Of a DNA stretch of 64,000 nucleotides, positions 1-9,548 are shown piece after piece (position 1 is the first letter of the stretch; each line of letters begins with the position of its first letter). The notes under the pieces were generated by a model, which saw only the letters and a list, made by a program, of their open reading frames with translations, did not search any database and was not told the origin of the DNA. The position numbers and the translations under genes were made by a program. This DNA comes from Bin5 sp965204525 (GTDB lineage Bacteria; Chloroflexota; Anaerolineae; Caldilineales; Caldilineaceae): NCBI GenBank assembly GCA_965204525.1, contig OZ241994.1, positions 1,922,001-1,986,000 of the forward strand. Reading direction: 5' to 3'.

Positions 1-2
1 AG

Positions 3-965
3 TTGGCGGACTTCGTCCCACAGCGAGTGTTTGATGCCCACTGCCATCTGTTCGATGCGGCGGATATGCGGCCGGACGCCCCGGCGACGACACGTTCGTA
101 CGCCGATCTGGAAACCCTGCGGGCGTGGGGCCGTCTCATGTTCCCCGGCCGGCGCATGAATTTTCTCCTCCTGGGGATGCCCAAGATCGGCATTGACGTT
201 GAAAAGCATACCGACATGCTTGCCGGGCAAGTCGCCCTGGACCCCTCTTCGCGGGCCAATCGCCTGGTCACTCCTTCCTGTAACATTTCTCGCATTGAGG
301 AAGACATCAAGCGGGCCGGTTTTATCGGCCTCAAGCCCTATCGGGTCTTTTCTTCGACCGGTGATACGGACCTCTGCCGGATTCACGAGTTTCTGACGCA
401 CGAACAGATGGAGCTTGCCAACGACCGCGGTCTCTGGGTCACGATGCATCTGTCGCGGCCGGGGGGCTGCGCCGATGAGAAGAACCTGGCGGACCTCGAA
501 GAATACACGACGCGCCGCTATCCCCGCATCAAATGGATCCTTGCCCATTGCGCCCGCAGCTTCACTTACTGGCCAATTCGAGAGGCGATCGACCGCTTGC
601 GGGACCTGCCAAATATTTGGTATGATCTGTCGGCGGTTACGACCATGCCTCCCTTCTTGACGTTGTTCCGAGAGGAAGATCTGAAACGGATCTTCTACGG
701 TTCGGATGGTGTCGACTCAGCTTTCTTTCACGGCAAATACGTTCCATTCGGGCGATACTGGTACCAGGTTGAGCCCGATGAAGCGCACTTCAGTTTTGCT
801 CATACGGACGCACGTCCGGTTCTCTGCATTTACGAACAGATTATGGCCATGAAACAGGCCGCTGAGATCGCGGGACTATCCCGGGACGAAATAGAAGGGA
901 TTTTCTGGCGCAATGCCGTCGAGGCATTTCAGATCGATACGCAGGACGAAGCTGCGCCTGCTTAA
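3..965 (+). CDS. Amidohydrolase family protein (5' end uncertain)
   Basis: Predicted metal-dependent hydrolase of the amidohydrolase_2 (TIM-barrel) family, likely cytoplasmic. The sequence shows the N-terminal HxH motif (DAHCHLF, residues 11-17), a second-strand His in VTMHLSRPG (about residue 149), a His in ILAHCARS (about 181) and the late Asp in FYGSDGVDS (about 235), which together form the usual metal site. The first possible start is a TTG at base 3, only two bases inside the window, so the true start may lie just upstream; little is missing because HxH is normally close to the N terminus. It lies 133 bases ahead of a peptidase and peptide-type ABC genes on the same strand. Family members hydrolyse or decarboxylate diverse substrates, so the substrate is not assigned. 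Confidence 0.8.
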   Translation: MADFVPQRVFDAHCHLFDAADMRPDAPATTRSYADLETLRAWGRLMFPGRRMNFLLLGMPKIGIDVEKHTDMLAGQVALDPSSRANRLVTPSCNISRIEEDIKRAGFIGLKPYRVFSSTGDTDLCRIHEFLTHEQMELANDRGLWVTMHLSRPGGCADEKNLADLEEYTTRRYPRIKWILAHCARSFTYWPIREAIDRLRDLPNIWYDLSAVTTMPPFLTLFREEDLKRIFYGSDGVDSAFFHGKYVPFGRYWYQVEPDEAHFSFAHTDARPVLCIYEQIMAMKQAAEIAGLSRDEIEGIFWRNAVEAFQIDTQDEAAPA

Positions 966-1098
966 CCGCTGAACCGTCTCCACGGGATGAAGCGGCAATC
1001 ATTTGACCCAGTGTGGATGCAGAACCGGACCAGGCATACAGGAGGATCGAACAGAGAGTAGCGACTACCTGAACTAATAGCCCAAATAGGAAAAACCC

Positions 1099-2616
1099 AT
1101 GAGCCACGTTCATCAGCGTCCAGAGTTGGGTCCAACGCCTGGCCCAAGTATAGCGGAGATGGAGGAAGGGCTGAGACGGTGGGCGGCTGCCCGGCCTGGT
1201 ATTATGCAGGTCGAGACAGTAGGTCGAACACCGAAGGGGCTGCCTGTGCTGCTTTGTCGCATCAGCGAGACTGATGTTCCCGACGAAGACAAGCAGGTGG
1301 CCCTTTTTACTTCGACGCACAGCGGCGTTGAGAGAGTGACGACGGCCGGCCTGCTCCAACTGATCAAGTGGCTCATCGGCGACGACCCACTGGCGAAGGA
1401 GATTCGGCGGCGTCAGGTCGTGCTCATTATGCCGGCCTGCGAACCGGAGAGTTATGATCGAGAGCTGATTGACGTTGCCGAGTTTTTCGCCGGCCGCAGC
1501 CGCTGGGTCTATGAAGGCTGGGGGTGGGACGGCCCCCTGGATCCCGAGAATCAGCCTGAGGCAATGGCCGTTAAGGAGGTCGTGGACCGGTACCGGCCGG
1601 AAGTCCATCAGGACGTGCATGGCATCTGGTTTGAGCAGTCAACCATGACCGAGAGCACCGGAATATCCTGGGCTTCAAACCTGTACCGCGGCTACTGGCG
1701 GGCGATCCCCGATCTGATGAACCAGGCGGCGGAAGATGCCGGTTATCTGACAACCCGGGGCGAAGAGAGTGCCGGGCAGATGCTGTCCACAGTTCCGGTC
1801 GAGGGTGTCGAGAGGTGGTTCTACGGAAGTACTTCAACGCCGAAGGTCGTCTGCGGCCTCTACTCCTACATCCAATACCATAGCATCATACAGACGATGG
1901 AGGTCGGCTGGGAGGAGAGCGCCGTATTGCGTCTACGTCGGCTGCTACAGGTCGGGAATGAGGTGTGGCGGGAGGAACCCTACCCGGGCTACCCCGCCAA
2001 CCAGGTCAGCTGCCGCTCGTCTGTAGCCATCGCTGCATGGGGCAAGACGGCTTCGCAACGACGGGCAAGCCGGGTTGAACTGTGGCGAAAGCTGCCTCAG
2101 ATCTCGCATACTTGCGGCTGGCCCGAGGCCCGTGACGGTATCGTCGCCTTTGTCTCAACGACCCCGGAAAGCCGGAACCTCTATGCGCCGGGGGAGGAGT
2201 CCTCCGCGCCAAATCTGAACGAACCCAATCTGGAGCCGATGTTTGCCAAGCTCAAGCAGAATCCTCGCTTTGACGGCGATGCCCTCGACGAGTTTCTCCG
2301 AATGTCGGTATCGCGTCAGGTAACGTGGCCCCAGGTCGAGTATGAAGGACCGTCGGAACCGATCCGAAATGGCCTTGCCATCCGGCTTCGCCTTCCCCAC
2401 CCCGACGTAACCTTCAAACATCTCAGATTGGATGGACACGTTATGGAGCCGTCGGACGTCGACGGCTATTTTGTTTATCACAATCCTGGCACCATCGTGC
2501 AGGTCAATATTCCACCGGGAAAAGTGGAGGACTTTCACGTGGTGACCGCGGTATTCGAATCAGCGGCGGAGCGGACTTCGGGATTCCATCCTCAGGACTG
2601 GGACCTGAACGGTTGA
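1099..2616 (+). CDS. M14-type zinc carboxypeptidase-like protein, copy 1
   Basis: A 505-residue protein with a metallocarboxypeptidase (M14) type domain in the first ~300 residues and a C-terminal beta-rich extension. A His in DVHGIWFE (residue 174) fits the third zinc ligand and TMEV (Glu268) fits the catalytic Glu. The first zinc motif is unusual: the paralogue at 6720-8222 has a clean HxxE, whereas here His74 and Glu78 are separated by three residues (STHSGVER), so one ligand is shifted. The start ATG follows TAGGAAAA. It sits upstream of a peptide-type ABC transporter with the paralogue downstream, suggesting trimming of an imported peptide or amide conjugate. No signal peptide is visible. 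Zinc-dependent activity is inferred and questionable for this copy. Confidence 0.75.
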   Translation: MSHVHQRPELGPTPGPSIAEMEEGLRRWAAARPGIMQVETVGRTPKGLPVLLCRISETDVPDEDKQVALFTSTHSGVERVTTAGLLQLIKWLIGDDPLAKEIRRRQVVLIMPACEPESYDRELIDVAEFFAGRSRWVYEGWGWDGPLDPENQPEAMAVKEVVDRYRPEVHQDVHGIWFEQSTMTESTGISWASNLYRGYWRAIPDLMNQAAEDAGYLTTRGEESAGQMLSTVPVEGVERWFYGSTSTPKVVCGLYSYIQYHSIIQTMEVGWEESAVLRLRRLLQVGNEVWREEPYPGYPANQVSCRSSVAIAAWGKTASQRRASRVELWRKLPQISHTCGWPEARDGIVAFVSTTPESRNLYAPGEESSAPNLNEPNLEPMFAKLKQNPRFDGDALDEFLRMSVSRQVTWPQVEYEGPSEPIRNGLAIRLRLPHPDVTFKHLRLDGHVMEPSDVDGYFVYHNPGTIVQVNIPPGKVEDFHVVTAVFESAAERTSGFHPQDWDLNG

Positions 2617-2825
2617 GGCGTTGGTACCGGGTACCGCCGGACCGACCGCTTCATCTTGAGATAGGCAATAGGGAGGTGTCATGCCGGTAAGATCTGTGCT
2701 TGTAGAATCGTGAACTGGGCCTGGGCAGCCTTCGGTCTCTGCGATTCAGTGTATCGGCGGCAAGCGTGTGAAGACATCGGGAAATCCTTCGACAGACATT
2801 CACAGTTATGGGGGAAATGTCCAAG

Positions 2826-4475
2826 ATGAAACGCTATCCATTGCCTATACTGATTGTCCTCTTGGGGCTGTTGATTACAGCATGTGTCGCGCCGGCGCCG
2901 GCCGCCGGTGGTTCGGGAGCGGCGGACGCTGAGGAAGCGGCGGAGCCTGCTGTTGAGCAGGTTATTCGCTACGGCATGATTCAGAGCATGAAGACGTTTG
3001 ACCCGGCCCGGGAAGGAGGGTTTGGCCGCTTTATCATGCAGCATGTATGGCTGCCGCCCTTCGTTGCCGACCCGGCCGCGAATCTGACGCCGGGAACTTG
3101 CACGTCGTTCGATGTCAGTGAGGACGGGACGACCTACACACTGCACGTGAATCCTGAAGTCAAGTGGTCGGATGGAAGTCAGTTCACAGCCGGCGACATC
3201 AAAGCCTGGTTCGAGTATGTGGTGAATCCTGAGAATCTGTCCGGATGGGTGCCGCCGAACTATGCCGGCATTGTGGGTTACGATGCGGTGCGCGAAGGCA
3301 CTGCCACAGAGATGGAAGGGCTGGTCGTCGTTGACGAATTCACCTTGGATATCAATCTGAAAGAGGCCGATCCGCTCTTCGTATACAAGGTGCTTGCCAA
3401 CTACAACTCGGCAACAGCCAAGGCCGAACAGGCCTGGGCGGATCTGAATGGGGAGTGGTGGACCAATGATCCATTGGTCACCGGGCCCTATACGATCGAG
3501 TCATGGGATGATGACGTGATGAGCTACGTCTACGTGCCCAACCCGAACTATTGGGGAGAGAACAAGGCATCCATACGGATCGAAGTAACCTCTGTGCTTG
3601 CTGAAGAAACGCTCAGCCTGATGTATGAGAACGACCAGTTCGACATCGTCATTTTCACGGGCGCGGCTGGAGACGCGTTATCGCTTAAGTATCCCGAAGA
3701 CGTCGTGCCGATGAACTACAGGTACAGCAACATCTGGGGATTCAATCCCAATCTGCCCCCGATGGACGATCCGATGGTGCGGCGGGCGCTGATACACGCC
3801 ATCGATCACGAGCGCATCGTGCAGGTCATTTACGGTGACACCAAAGATCCTGCGGCCGGTCCAATCTATCCGGGCCTGTCCGGTCATCGCCCAGAGATTT
3901 TCGAAATGGCCGGCGCGCTTCAGTATGATCCTGAACTGGCAAAGCAGGAGCTGGCGCAGTCCACTTACGGTTCGGCTGAGAACCTGCCCAAACTCAATCT
4001 AGCGCTGGGTACACCGGATGCCGAGTGGGTGCGCGGCATGGAGATGATCCTGGAGATGTGGCGAGACACGCTGGGGATAACGAACGTCGAAACCAAGCCA
4101 TGGTGGAACGATTGGGCACGGGGTGATGCCAGGGCGGACGTTGTTCACATGGGCGGTTTTGGCTGGGGTACATTGCCGGATCCGGGACACGCCGTGTGGC
4201 GAGCCGCTTACACCGGGAACGCCATGAGCAGAATCAGGTACAGCAATCCCGAGGTGGACGTGCTGCTTGACGAGGCCATGTCTCTCAGTCGCGATGATCC
4301 CCGCTTCCTCGAACTGGTACACGAGGCAGAACTGATTTACCTGGAAGACTACGTTTGGAAGCCTTTCTTCGTGGTTTCCTATTCCTGGCATGCGAAGCCT
4401 TGGGTCCAGGGCCTACAGGGTACCTGGTACAACAACTGGTACAACATTGAAGAGGTAACTGTTACAGAGCACTAG
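2826..4475 (+). CDS. ABC transporter substrate-binding lipoprotein, family 5 (oligopeptide/dipeptide type)
   Basis: Extracytoplasmic solute-binding protein of the SBP_bac_5 family, 549 residues. A lipoprotein signal is clear: Lys-Arg, a hydrophobic stretch, lipobox LITAC with Cys20, then an Ala/Gly/Glu-rich linker. Family hallmarks include the sequence around VKWSDGSQFTAGDIKAWFEYVVNPEN (start of the first lobe, split here only for description) and the alternating lobes typical of DppA/OppA proteins. Earlier in-frame ATGs at 2808 and 2817 exist, but the 2826 ATG puts the lipoprotein signal at the N terminus and has GGGGGA about ten bases upstream. It is followed by two hairpins and then two permease genes. 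Ligand may be a peptide, but family 5 proteins also bind glycosides and opines. Confidence 0.9.
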   Translation: MKRYPLPILIVLLGLLITACVAPAPAAGGSGAADAEEAAEPAVEQVIRYGMIQSMKTFDPAREGGFGRFIMQHVWLPPFVADPAANLTPGTCTSFDVSEDGTTYTLHVNPEVKWSDGSQFTAGDIKAWFEYVVNPENLSGWVPPNYAGIVGYDAVREGTATEMEGLVVVDEFTLDINLKEADPLFVYKVLANYNSATAKAEQAWADLNGEWWTNDPLVTGPYTIESWDDDVMSYVYVPNPNYWGENKASIRIEVTSVLAEETLSLMYENDQFDIVIFTGAAGDALSLKYPEDVVPMNYRYSNIWGFNPNLPPMDDPMVRRALIHAIDHERIVQVIYGDTKDPAAGPIYPGLSGHRPEIFEMAGALQYDPELAKQELAQSTYGSAENLPKLNLALGTPDAEWVRGMEMILEMWRDTLGITNVETKPWWNDWARGDARADVVHMGGFGWGTLPDPGHAVWRAAYTGNAMSRIRYSNPEVDVLLDEAMSLSRDDPRFLELVHEAELIYLEDYVWKPFFVVSYSWHAKPWVQGLQGTWYNNWYNIEEVTVTEH

Positions 4476-4506
4476 CCTGTGGTCTGGCTGTTATGACAGG
4501 GGTGAA

Positions 4507-4531
4507 GGCTGGCTCTGGACATGAGCCAGCC
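4507..4531 (+). promoter_or_regulatory. Perfect 9-bp hairpin downstream of the binding-protein gene
   Basis: GGCTGGCTC at 4507-4515 pairs perfectly with GAGCCAGCC at 4523-4531 around a 7-base loop, starting 31 bases after the binding-protein stop. No long T-run follows, so it may act as an mRNA-stabilising or partial attenuation structure rather than a full terminator. This fits the common need for more binding protein than permease. Confidence 0.5.
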
Positions 4532-4616
4532 TTCTGGCTGCCCGGTGTTTCGGGATCGATGAGACCTGACTGTTGCCAGAGGCCTGTTTTGACTGGAGAC
4601 GAAGAGTTGACTTTGG

Positions 4617-4642
4617 AATCTCGCGGTAGCCGGCGCGAGATT
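4617..4642 (+). terminator. Second 9-bp hairpin in the binding-protein/permease gap
   Basis: AATCTCGCG at 4617-4625 pairs perfectly with CGCGAGATT at 4634-4642 around an 8-base loop, followed by the pyrimidine-rich tail TCTCTTCGTT. It could be a weak or regulated intrinsic terminator. The 283-base gap 4476-4758 holds these two hairpins and the ribosome-binding site of the next gene; I see no gene in it. Confidence 0.4.
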
Positions 4643-4758
4643 TCTCTTCGTTATGGTTATGGGCGTTTCCTGAAGAGTCTTTGGGGATGCTCAGGACAAA
4701 GATGGCGGTAGAAAAACCTGACAACTCCGGTCCACGAAGATGACGAGGAGAGTAGAGA

Positions 4759-5697
4759 TTGCTCAAATATCTGATCATGCGAGTGCTCGGCATCATTCCC
4801 CTGCTGCTGGTGGTTCTTGTAATCATCTTCACTTTGGGCCACATGGCTCCCGGAGACCCCATCGAGATGATGTATGAAAGTATGGAAACGGTGGTCGCAA
4901 CGGAAGAGATGGTAGCACGGGCGCGAGCGCGACTTGGTCTTGATCAGCCGCTCCACGTGCAGTTCATCCGATATGCGGGCAACGTTCTTCGGGGCGACCT
5001 GGGCGATTCGATCGTTCGCAGCCGCCCCGTGTTGGGAATGATCCTGAAGGTTTTCCCAATTTCTGCGCAGGTGGGGCTGCTGGCATTCGTCGTTCTGGTT
5101 GTTACCGGCATACCGTTGGGCGTATTGGCGGCAGTTAAGCAGAACACCGCGGTGGACTATTTCATTGTCGGCGGAAGTCTTTTCCTGCGCACCGTTCCCG
5201 TATATGTTCTCGCCCCTCTGCTGTTCATCATCCTGGTGCTCAGGCTTGACGTTATGAATGTTCCCTACGGTTGGAAAGGAATCACGCACCCGAATGTGAT
5301 TATGCCGACTCTGATGTTGATCCTGTTTCCTCTGGCAGTCGTAGTTCGCCAGATGAGAGTTGGCATTCTGGAAGTCACTGAAAACGATTACGTTCGCACT
5401 GCACGGGCTAAGGGGCTTAGAGAACGCCAGGTAATTCTGGGGCATGTCATGCGCAACGCCATTACGCCGGTGGTGACATCGTTGGGGTTGATCGTCACAG
5501 GCCTGATCACGGGGTCGGTATTTGTCGAGCAGATTTTCGGCATCCCTGGCTATGGAAACCTTTTTGTTACCTCACTTATTCAACGTGATTATCCTCTTAT
5601 GATGGGCTGCACACTCTTTGGCGCCTTCCTAATTATGATGAGCAACCTCATCGTGGACTTTGTATACCCGTTCCTGGATCCCAGGGTGACACTGTGA
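4759..5697 (+). CDS. ABC transporter permease, DppB/OppB type
   Basis: Inner-membrane permease of 312 residues for a peptide-type importer (binding-protein-dependent transport inner membrane component). It has an N-terminal membrane helix beginning at residue 1 (YLIMRVLGIIPLLLVVLVII), the DppB N-terminal periplasmic motif (GHMAPGDPI), several further helices, and the EAA-type loop RTARAKGLRERQVILGHVMR that contacts the ATPase. The start is TTG at 4759, preceded by GAGGAG. The stop overlaps the start of the next permease by four bases, so the two are translationally coupled. No ATPase genes follow. Confidence 0.92.
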   Translation: MLKYLIMRVLGIIPLLLVVLVIIFTLGHMAPGDPIEMMYESMETVVATEEMVARARARLGLDQPLHVQFIRYAGNVLRGDLGDSIVRSRPVLGMILKVFPISAQVGLLAFVVLVVTGIPLGVLAAVKQNTAVDYFIVGGSLFLRTVPVYVLAPLLFIILVLRLDVMNVPYGWKGITHPNVIMPTLMLILFPLAVVVRQMRVGILEVTENDYVRTARAKGLRERQVILGHVMRNAITPVVTSLGLIVTGLITGSVFVEQIFGIPGYGNLFVTSLIQRDYPLMMGCTLFGAFLIMMSNLIVDFVYPFLDPRVTL

Positions 5698-6707
5698 CGA
5701 ACCAACCCTCGAAACAGGAGGCTGAGCAGTCGTCGTCAGGGGCCAGACACGGACTTCTTGCAAGTGAACTCGACAGGCCGGAATCCGGCCAGAGAGGACT
5801 GTGGAGCGACGCGTTCAGGCGATTGCTCCGCAACCGTCTGTCCCTGATCGGACTGATAATCGTTCTCTTCACCTATGCCACAGCCCTTGCAGGGCCGTAC
5901 CTGGCGCCCTACGACCACCTGGACCAAAACCTTGAACAGATTGGCATGCCCCCCAGTGCAGAGCACTGGCTGGGTACAGACGACGTCGGCCGAGACTACT
6001 TCAGCCGCTTGCTGCATGCCATGCGCACGGCAGTACTCATATCGATTCTTGTGCCTCTCCTGACTCTTGTCATTGGTGTGACCCTTGGCACAGTCAGCGC
6101 CTATTCGGGCAGGGCGGTAGACAACACGATTATGCGCCTGGCCGACGTCGTGATGACAATCCCCACCATACTCTTTGCCGCCTTGATAAATGCTTCGATT
6201 GCCGAACCATTGGAAGCTTTGATGGCGGCTTTGCAGGACCAGACGGGGTGGAGATTCCTGACCAACACCGTCTACGTGGATTATCTGATCGTCTTCAGCG
6301 CTCTCTCGCTTATCTCATGGCCCGGCGAAGCGCGGCTGATTCGAGGCCAGATTCTTTCGCTGCGGGAGCAGGACTATGTGCTTGCGGCCCGTTCGGTTGG
6401 GGCTACCAACAGGCAGATCATGCTCAGGCACCTGGTTCCCAATTCCCTGGGTCCCGTCATTGTAAGTTTTACATTCAGCATGTCCAGCGCCATGATCCTG
6501 GAGGCTTCACTCAGTTATCTCGGTATCGGCATACAGCCGCCCGGCGCCAGTTTGGGATCCATGATCAACAGATCGATGCCATCCTGGCGAACGTGGCCGC
6601 ATCTGATCGCCATACCGGCCATCGTGTTGGGAATTGTGACGCTGGCGATTAACTTTCTGGGCGACGGCCTAAACGACGCGCTGAATCCACGGCAGTCAGG
6701 CAGTTGA
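5694..6707 (+). CDS. ABC transporter permease, DppC/OppC type
   Basis: Second permease of the peptide-type importer, 337 residues, with the hydrophilic N-terminal tail usual for DppC, a first helix near residues 45-65, the DppC motif HWLGTDDVGRDYFSRLLH, and the EAA-type loop YVLAARSVGATNRQIMLRHL. It starts with GTG at 5694, overlapping the TGA of the DppB-type gene (GTGA). It ends 12 bases before the second M14-type peptidase gene, so that peptidase is almost certainly in the same transcript. ATP-binding partners DppD/DppF are absent from the window. Confidence 0.92.
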   Translation: MTNQPSKQEAEQSSSGARHGLLASELDRPESGQRGLWSDAFRRLLRNRLSLIGLIIVLFTYATALAGPYLAPYDHLDQNLEQIGMPPSAEHWLGTDDVGRDYFSRLLHAMRTAVLISILVPLLTLVIGVTLGTVSAYSGRAVDNTIMRLADVVMTIPTILFAALINASIAEPLEALMAALQDQTGWRFLTNTVYVDYLIVFSALSLISWPGEARLIRGQILSLREQDYVLAARSVGATNRQIMLRHLVPNSLGPVIVSFTFSMSSAMILEASLSYLGIGIQPPGASLGSMINRSMPSWRTWPHLIAIPAIVLGIVTLAINFLGDGLNDALNPRQSGS

Positions 6708-6719
6708 CGAGGTCATGTT

Positions 6720-8222
6720 GTGAACATTCGTTGGAGTCCTCGAGTGTGGTCTCAAGGATCCGTGGACAGCGGTGATCTGCTCTCTTACCCGTCGCTGCCG
6801 GAACTGGAGTCGTTTTACAGGGCATTACAGGACGAATTTCCGGGTTATGTTGCCCTGGAGGAGGCCGGACACTCGGTGCAGGGGCGAGCGATCTGGCTCT
6901 TGACTATCACGGGTCGGGACACCAGCGACGAAGACAAGCAGCGCGTCCTGATGGTTGGGCAAGAGCATGGCCAGGAACGCAGTGCCAGCCTTGCACTTCT
7001 GGAACTGGCTCGCTGGCTGGTTACACCAGCTGCAGCCGAAATCCGCCGCAGGCAGCGCATTGGCCTGATGCCGGTGGTCAACCCTGATTCGTGGGAGGAT
7101 CTGCGGTTCAACAATGTGAATGACGTGAACCTCTATGCAGATTACTCTCTTGACGGCGAGCCTACGCAACCGGAGTCTCAGACCGTATCAGAGATTCTTG
7201 CCCGAATGCAGCCGGAGCTGTTCTGCTCACTTCACGGGACCGAGTTTGGCTGGAAGTATCGCATGGGAGAGAGTAACGGATTTTCGTGGACGACCAGTCA
7301 GTTCGATCGCAGCCACTCGCGACTCTTTATCGAGGAGATCAATCGGGCGGCAGAGTCTGCAGGATTTCCCCAGGATCGGGGCGAAGAGGAGGCGGAGCGG
7401 ATTTTGCCCTGGTTGCCAGGCAATATCCACCATTCGTATTACTCAGGCCGGCGAATAACGTCCTGCGTCCATGCCTATCACCGTTATCATACACTCACCA
7501 ATACGATGGAGGTCCATCATCCCCTCAGCGGGCTGATTCGCTGCAGAAGGATGCTCGAACTCGGAAATCAGCCGTGGCGGACTGAATCTGTCGCCGGCTA
7601 TCCTGTGCTAACGATGTTCCAACAGGATGAGACCTTTGTTGCGGCGTATGGACAGACGGCGGCTGAACGCCGTGCCAGCCGCGTGCAGCTCTGGGCGCAT
7701 TCGGACCAGTTCGTTGTTGCTCGGGGTGTCAACGAGCCAGTGGGCATGGCTCTAACTGCCTTCTCGCTAGACCCTGACGATTTTGACCGCTGGCGTTCAT
7801 TGGAAATCGACACTTTTCTCCAACAGTATGGAGAGGAGCTTGAGGTAGACCTGTCCGAAATCCGCGCCCGTTGCCAGCGGTATCCCCGTTTTCGGAATTT
7901 GCGCTGCGATCAGATAAAGCCGGTGGGGACCGCGCAGGCCAGACAACTGTTGCGTGTGGCCACCCGGGGGCTAGCGTTGCGCTTGCGGCTACCGAACCGG
8001 TCGGCCGTTCAGAGCGTGTGGCTCGACGGCCGCCCGCTTGACCCATCGCCCCGCGATGGCTACAAAAGCTGGAATACGGCTAGCGGTTTAACAGTGCTCG
8101 AGGTCAATATCCCACCACAGGACGAGTCCGATCGGTTCCAGCGCCACCTGATCGCGGCGGCATATGATGCACCGCGCACCGATCAGGGAAATCTGGCGTC
8201 AACTGGCACAATTGAACTGTAA
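6720..8222 (+). CDS. M14-type zinc carboxypeptidase-like protein, copy 2
   Basis: A 500-residue paralogue of the protein at 1099-2616, sharing the DEDKQ motif, the IRRRQ segment and the C-terminal beta-rich part. It carries an intact M14 zinc motif HGQE (His83, Glu86), a third ligand His in SLHGTEF (residue 172) and the catalytic Glu in TMEV (residue 264). No signal sequence is apparent, so a cytoplasmic role on imported peptides or acyl-amino compounds is likely. Start GTG at 6720 lies 12 bases after the permease stop, with GACGAGG upstream. Last gene of the rightward unit; it converges on the propeller gene at 8312-9484. Substrate unknown. Confidence 0.8.
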   Translation: MNIRWSPRVWSQGSVDSGDLLSYPSLPELESFYRALQDEFPGYVALEEAGHSVQGRAIWLLTITGRDTSDEDKQRVLMVGQEHGQERSASLALLELARWLVTPAAAEIRRRQRIGLMPVVNPDSWEDLRFNNVNDVNLYADYSLDGEPTQPESQTVSEILARMQPELFCSLHGTEFGWKYRMGESNGFSWTTSQFDRSHSRLFIEEINRAAESAGFPQDRGEEEAERILPWLPGNIHHSYYSGRRITSCVHAYHRYHTLTNTMEVHHPLSGLIRCRRMLELGNQPWRTESVAGYPVLTMFQQDETFVAAYGQTAAERRASRVQLWAHSDQFVVARGVNEPVGMALTAFSLDPDDFDRWRSLEIDTFLQQYGEELEVDLSEIRARCQRYPRFRNLRCDQIKPVGTAQARQLLRVATRGLALRLRLPNRSAVQSVWLDGRPLDPSPRDGYKSWNTASGLTVLEVNIPPQDESDRFQRHLIAAAYDAPRTDQGNLASTGTIEL

Positions 8223-8285
8223 GTTCGGAAGAGGGCTCGCAGCTCCTACAATCGCGACAATCGGTCCGACCTTATTTCCTCCACT

Positions 8286-8322
8286 GCGGGCGCCAAGCGA
8301 CGAAGGGTGAGCTAGCGCCCGC
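8286..8322. terminator. Inverted repeat between convergent genes
   Basis: GCGGGCGC at 8286-8293 is complementary to GCGCCCGC at 8315-8322, separated by 21 bases. It lies where the rightward peptidase unit and the leftward propeller unit converge, and overlaps the last codons of the propeller gene. A bidirectional terminator role is plausible, but there is no T-run and the loop is long. Confidence 0.3.
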
Positions 8323-9484
8323 TGATCGCGTCTTTGACTGCCGCGATCAACTCATCCTCCCGCCATGTTACGGCGATGGCGTAGTAGTTCTCGTGTTGAT
8401 AGAGGGGATTGCCGGCGCGCTGCCAGCCAACATTGGCGTACCGCATGGAGGGATTGTAGTAGTACATGGTGATGCCGTGGGCGCTGGCTCCGCTGCTGTG
8501 GACGACGCTGGAGGGATAGCCCAGATCGGTGCGGCGAGACTCCTCCATAGTGTAGCCGTAGAGATGCCCTGAGAAGGTGAGCAGAATATCGAGCCAGGAA
8601 CGGCCGCCGTCGCGGCTGACGCGTCCTTCGATGCGGTAGGGCGGATTGCGGTTGCCGTAGGTAAGCAGGATGTCTCCATTGGAGAGGCGCACAAGGTCAG
8701 CGGGATGCTGGCTGGCCTGTGTGACTTGCACTGGAACTGTCCAGGAGCGGCCGCCATCGTGTGAACGGGCGCTGTGGAGTGCCTGGGCGCTGTCAGCGCC
8801 GCGCAACACGGCAAGGACATCGCCATCGGGCAGGGCGATCAGCGCGGTCTCGTTCATATTGGGCGCGATGAGGGAGACATCGCCCCAGGTCTGCCCATCG
8901 TCCAGTGAGCGAGCCAGATAGGCGTTGTCATTTTTGGCTGGGCTCAAGTGGTCTTCGTATTCCTGGGCGCTATAAATGGGCGCGAGCAGCGTTGAGTCGG
9001 CGAGGAAGACGATCTTGCCGAAGGGCGAACCGGTGCGCAGGGAATCCATTGAGAGGGGATAGGGCTCTTCCCAGCTAATGCCGCTGTCGAAGGAGCGGGT
9101 CGCCAAGATGACGACCGGCTTGCGGTCACGGGTGCGAGTGTTCCCGTCGTAGTTGCCATAGCCGTCGTAGTAGTGCTGGCGGTGGTAAAGAAGGATGAGC
9201 GTCCCTTTTGCTGAGATGCCGAAAGCCGGGTTGCGGTCGTCGTCTTCGCTGTCGGCGACAACATTGGGCGGGGTCCAGGCTAGGCCGTCATCCAAGGAAC
9301 GCACGACTTCCATCCGTCCCTCGCGTCCGTTATGGCCGGCGCCGCCGCGCAGAGCTGCGACAACGGCACCGTCCTTGGAAAGGGCAAGGACGGGAAAGAG
9401 GCCGCCATCCTGATAAGCGATTGTCTCGCGTGTCCCAGGTAAGGCGCGTACGTCAAGGATACGGTCTGGAGTCAGGTTCGTCAT
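8312..9484 (-). CDS. Sialidase-like BNR/Asp-box propeller protein, copy A
   Basis: A 390-residue six-bladed propeller-type protein with at least five Asp-box repeats (S-x-D-x-G-x-x-W), for example SLDDGLAW, SFDSGISW, SLDDGQTW, SHDGGRSW and SRDGGRSW. This is the fold of exo-alpha-sialidases (GH33) and related enzymes. The classic (F/Y)RIP arginine motif near the N terminus is not visible; the equivalent stretch reads GGLFPVLAL. No signal peptide, so it would act inside the cell. It is a tandem duplicate of the next gene, sharing most residues and also the ribosome-binding leader GAGACACTGAA. Likely the last gene of the leftward unit starting at 21165. Substrate could be a sialic acid-like or other sugar acid glycoside. 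Confidence 0.75.
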   Translation of the reverse strand: MTNLTPDRILDVRALPGTRETIAYQDGGLFPVLALSKDGAVVAALRGGAGHNGREGRMEVVRSLDDGLAWTPPNVVADSEDDDRNPAFGISAKGTLILLYHRQHYYDGYGNYDGNTRTRDRKPVVILATRSFDSGISWEEPYPLSMDSLRTGSPFGKIVFLADSTLLAPIYSAQEYEDHLSPAKNDNAYLARSLDDGQTWGDVSLIAPNMNETALIALPDGDVLAVLRGADSAQALHSARSHDGGRSWTVPVQVTQASQHPADLVRLSNGDILLTYGNRNPPYRIEGRVSRDGGRSWLDILLTFSGHLYGYTMEESRRTDLGYPSSVVHSSGASAHGITMYYYNPSMRYANVGWQRAGNPLYQHENYYAIAVTWREDELIAAVKDAISGR

Positions 9485-9548
9485 TTCAGTGTCTCTTCTT
9501 TATCGAATGGCGGCACCTTTTTGGGGATATTCGGGGAGGGAACATGAC

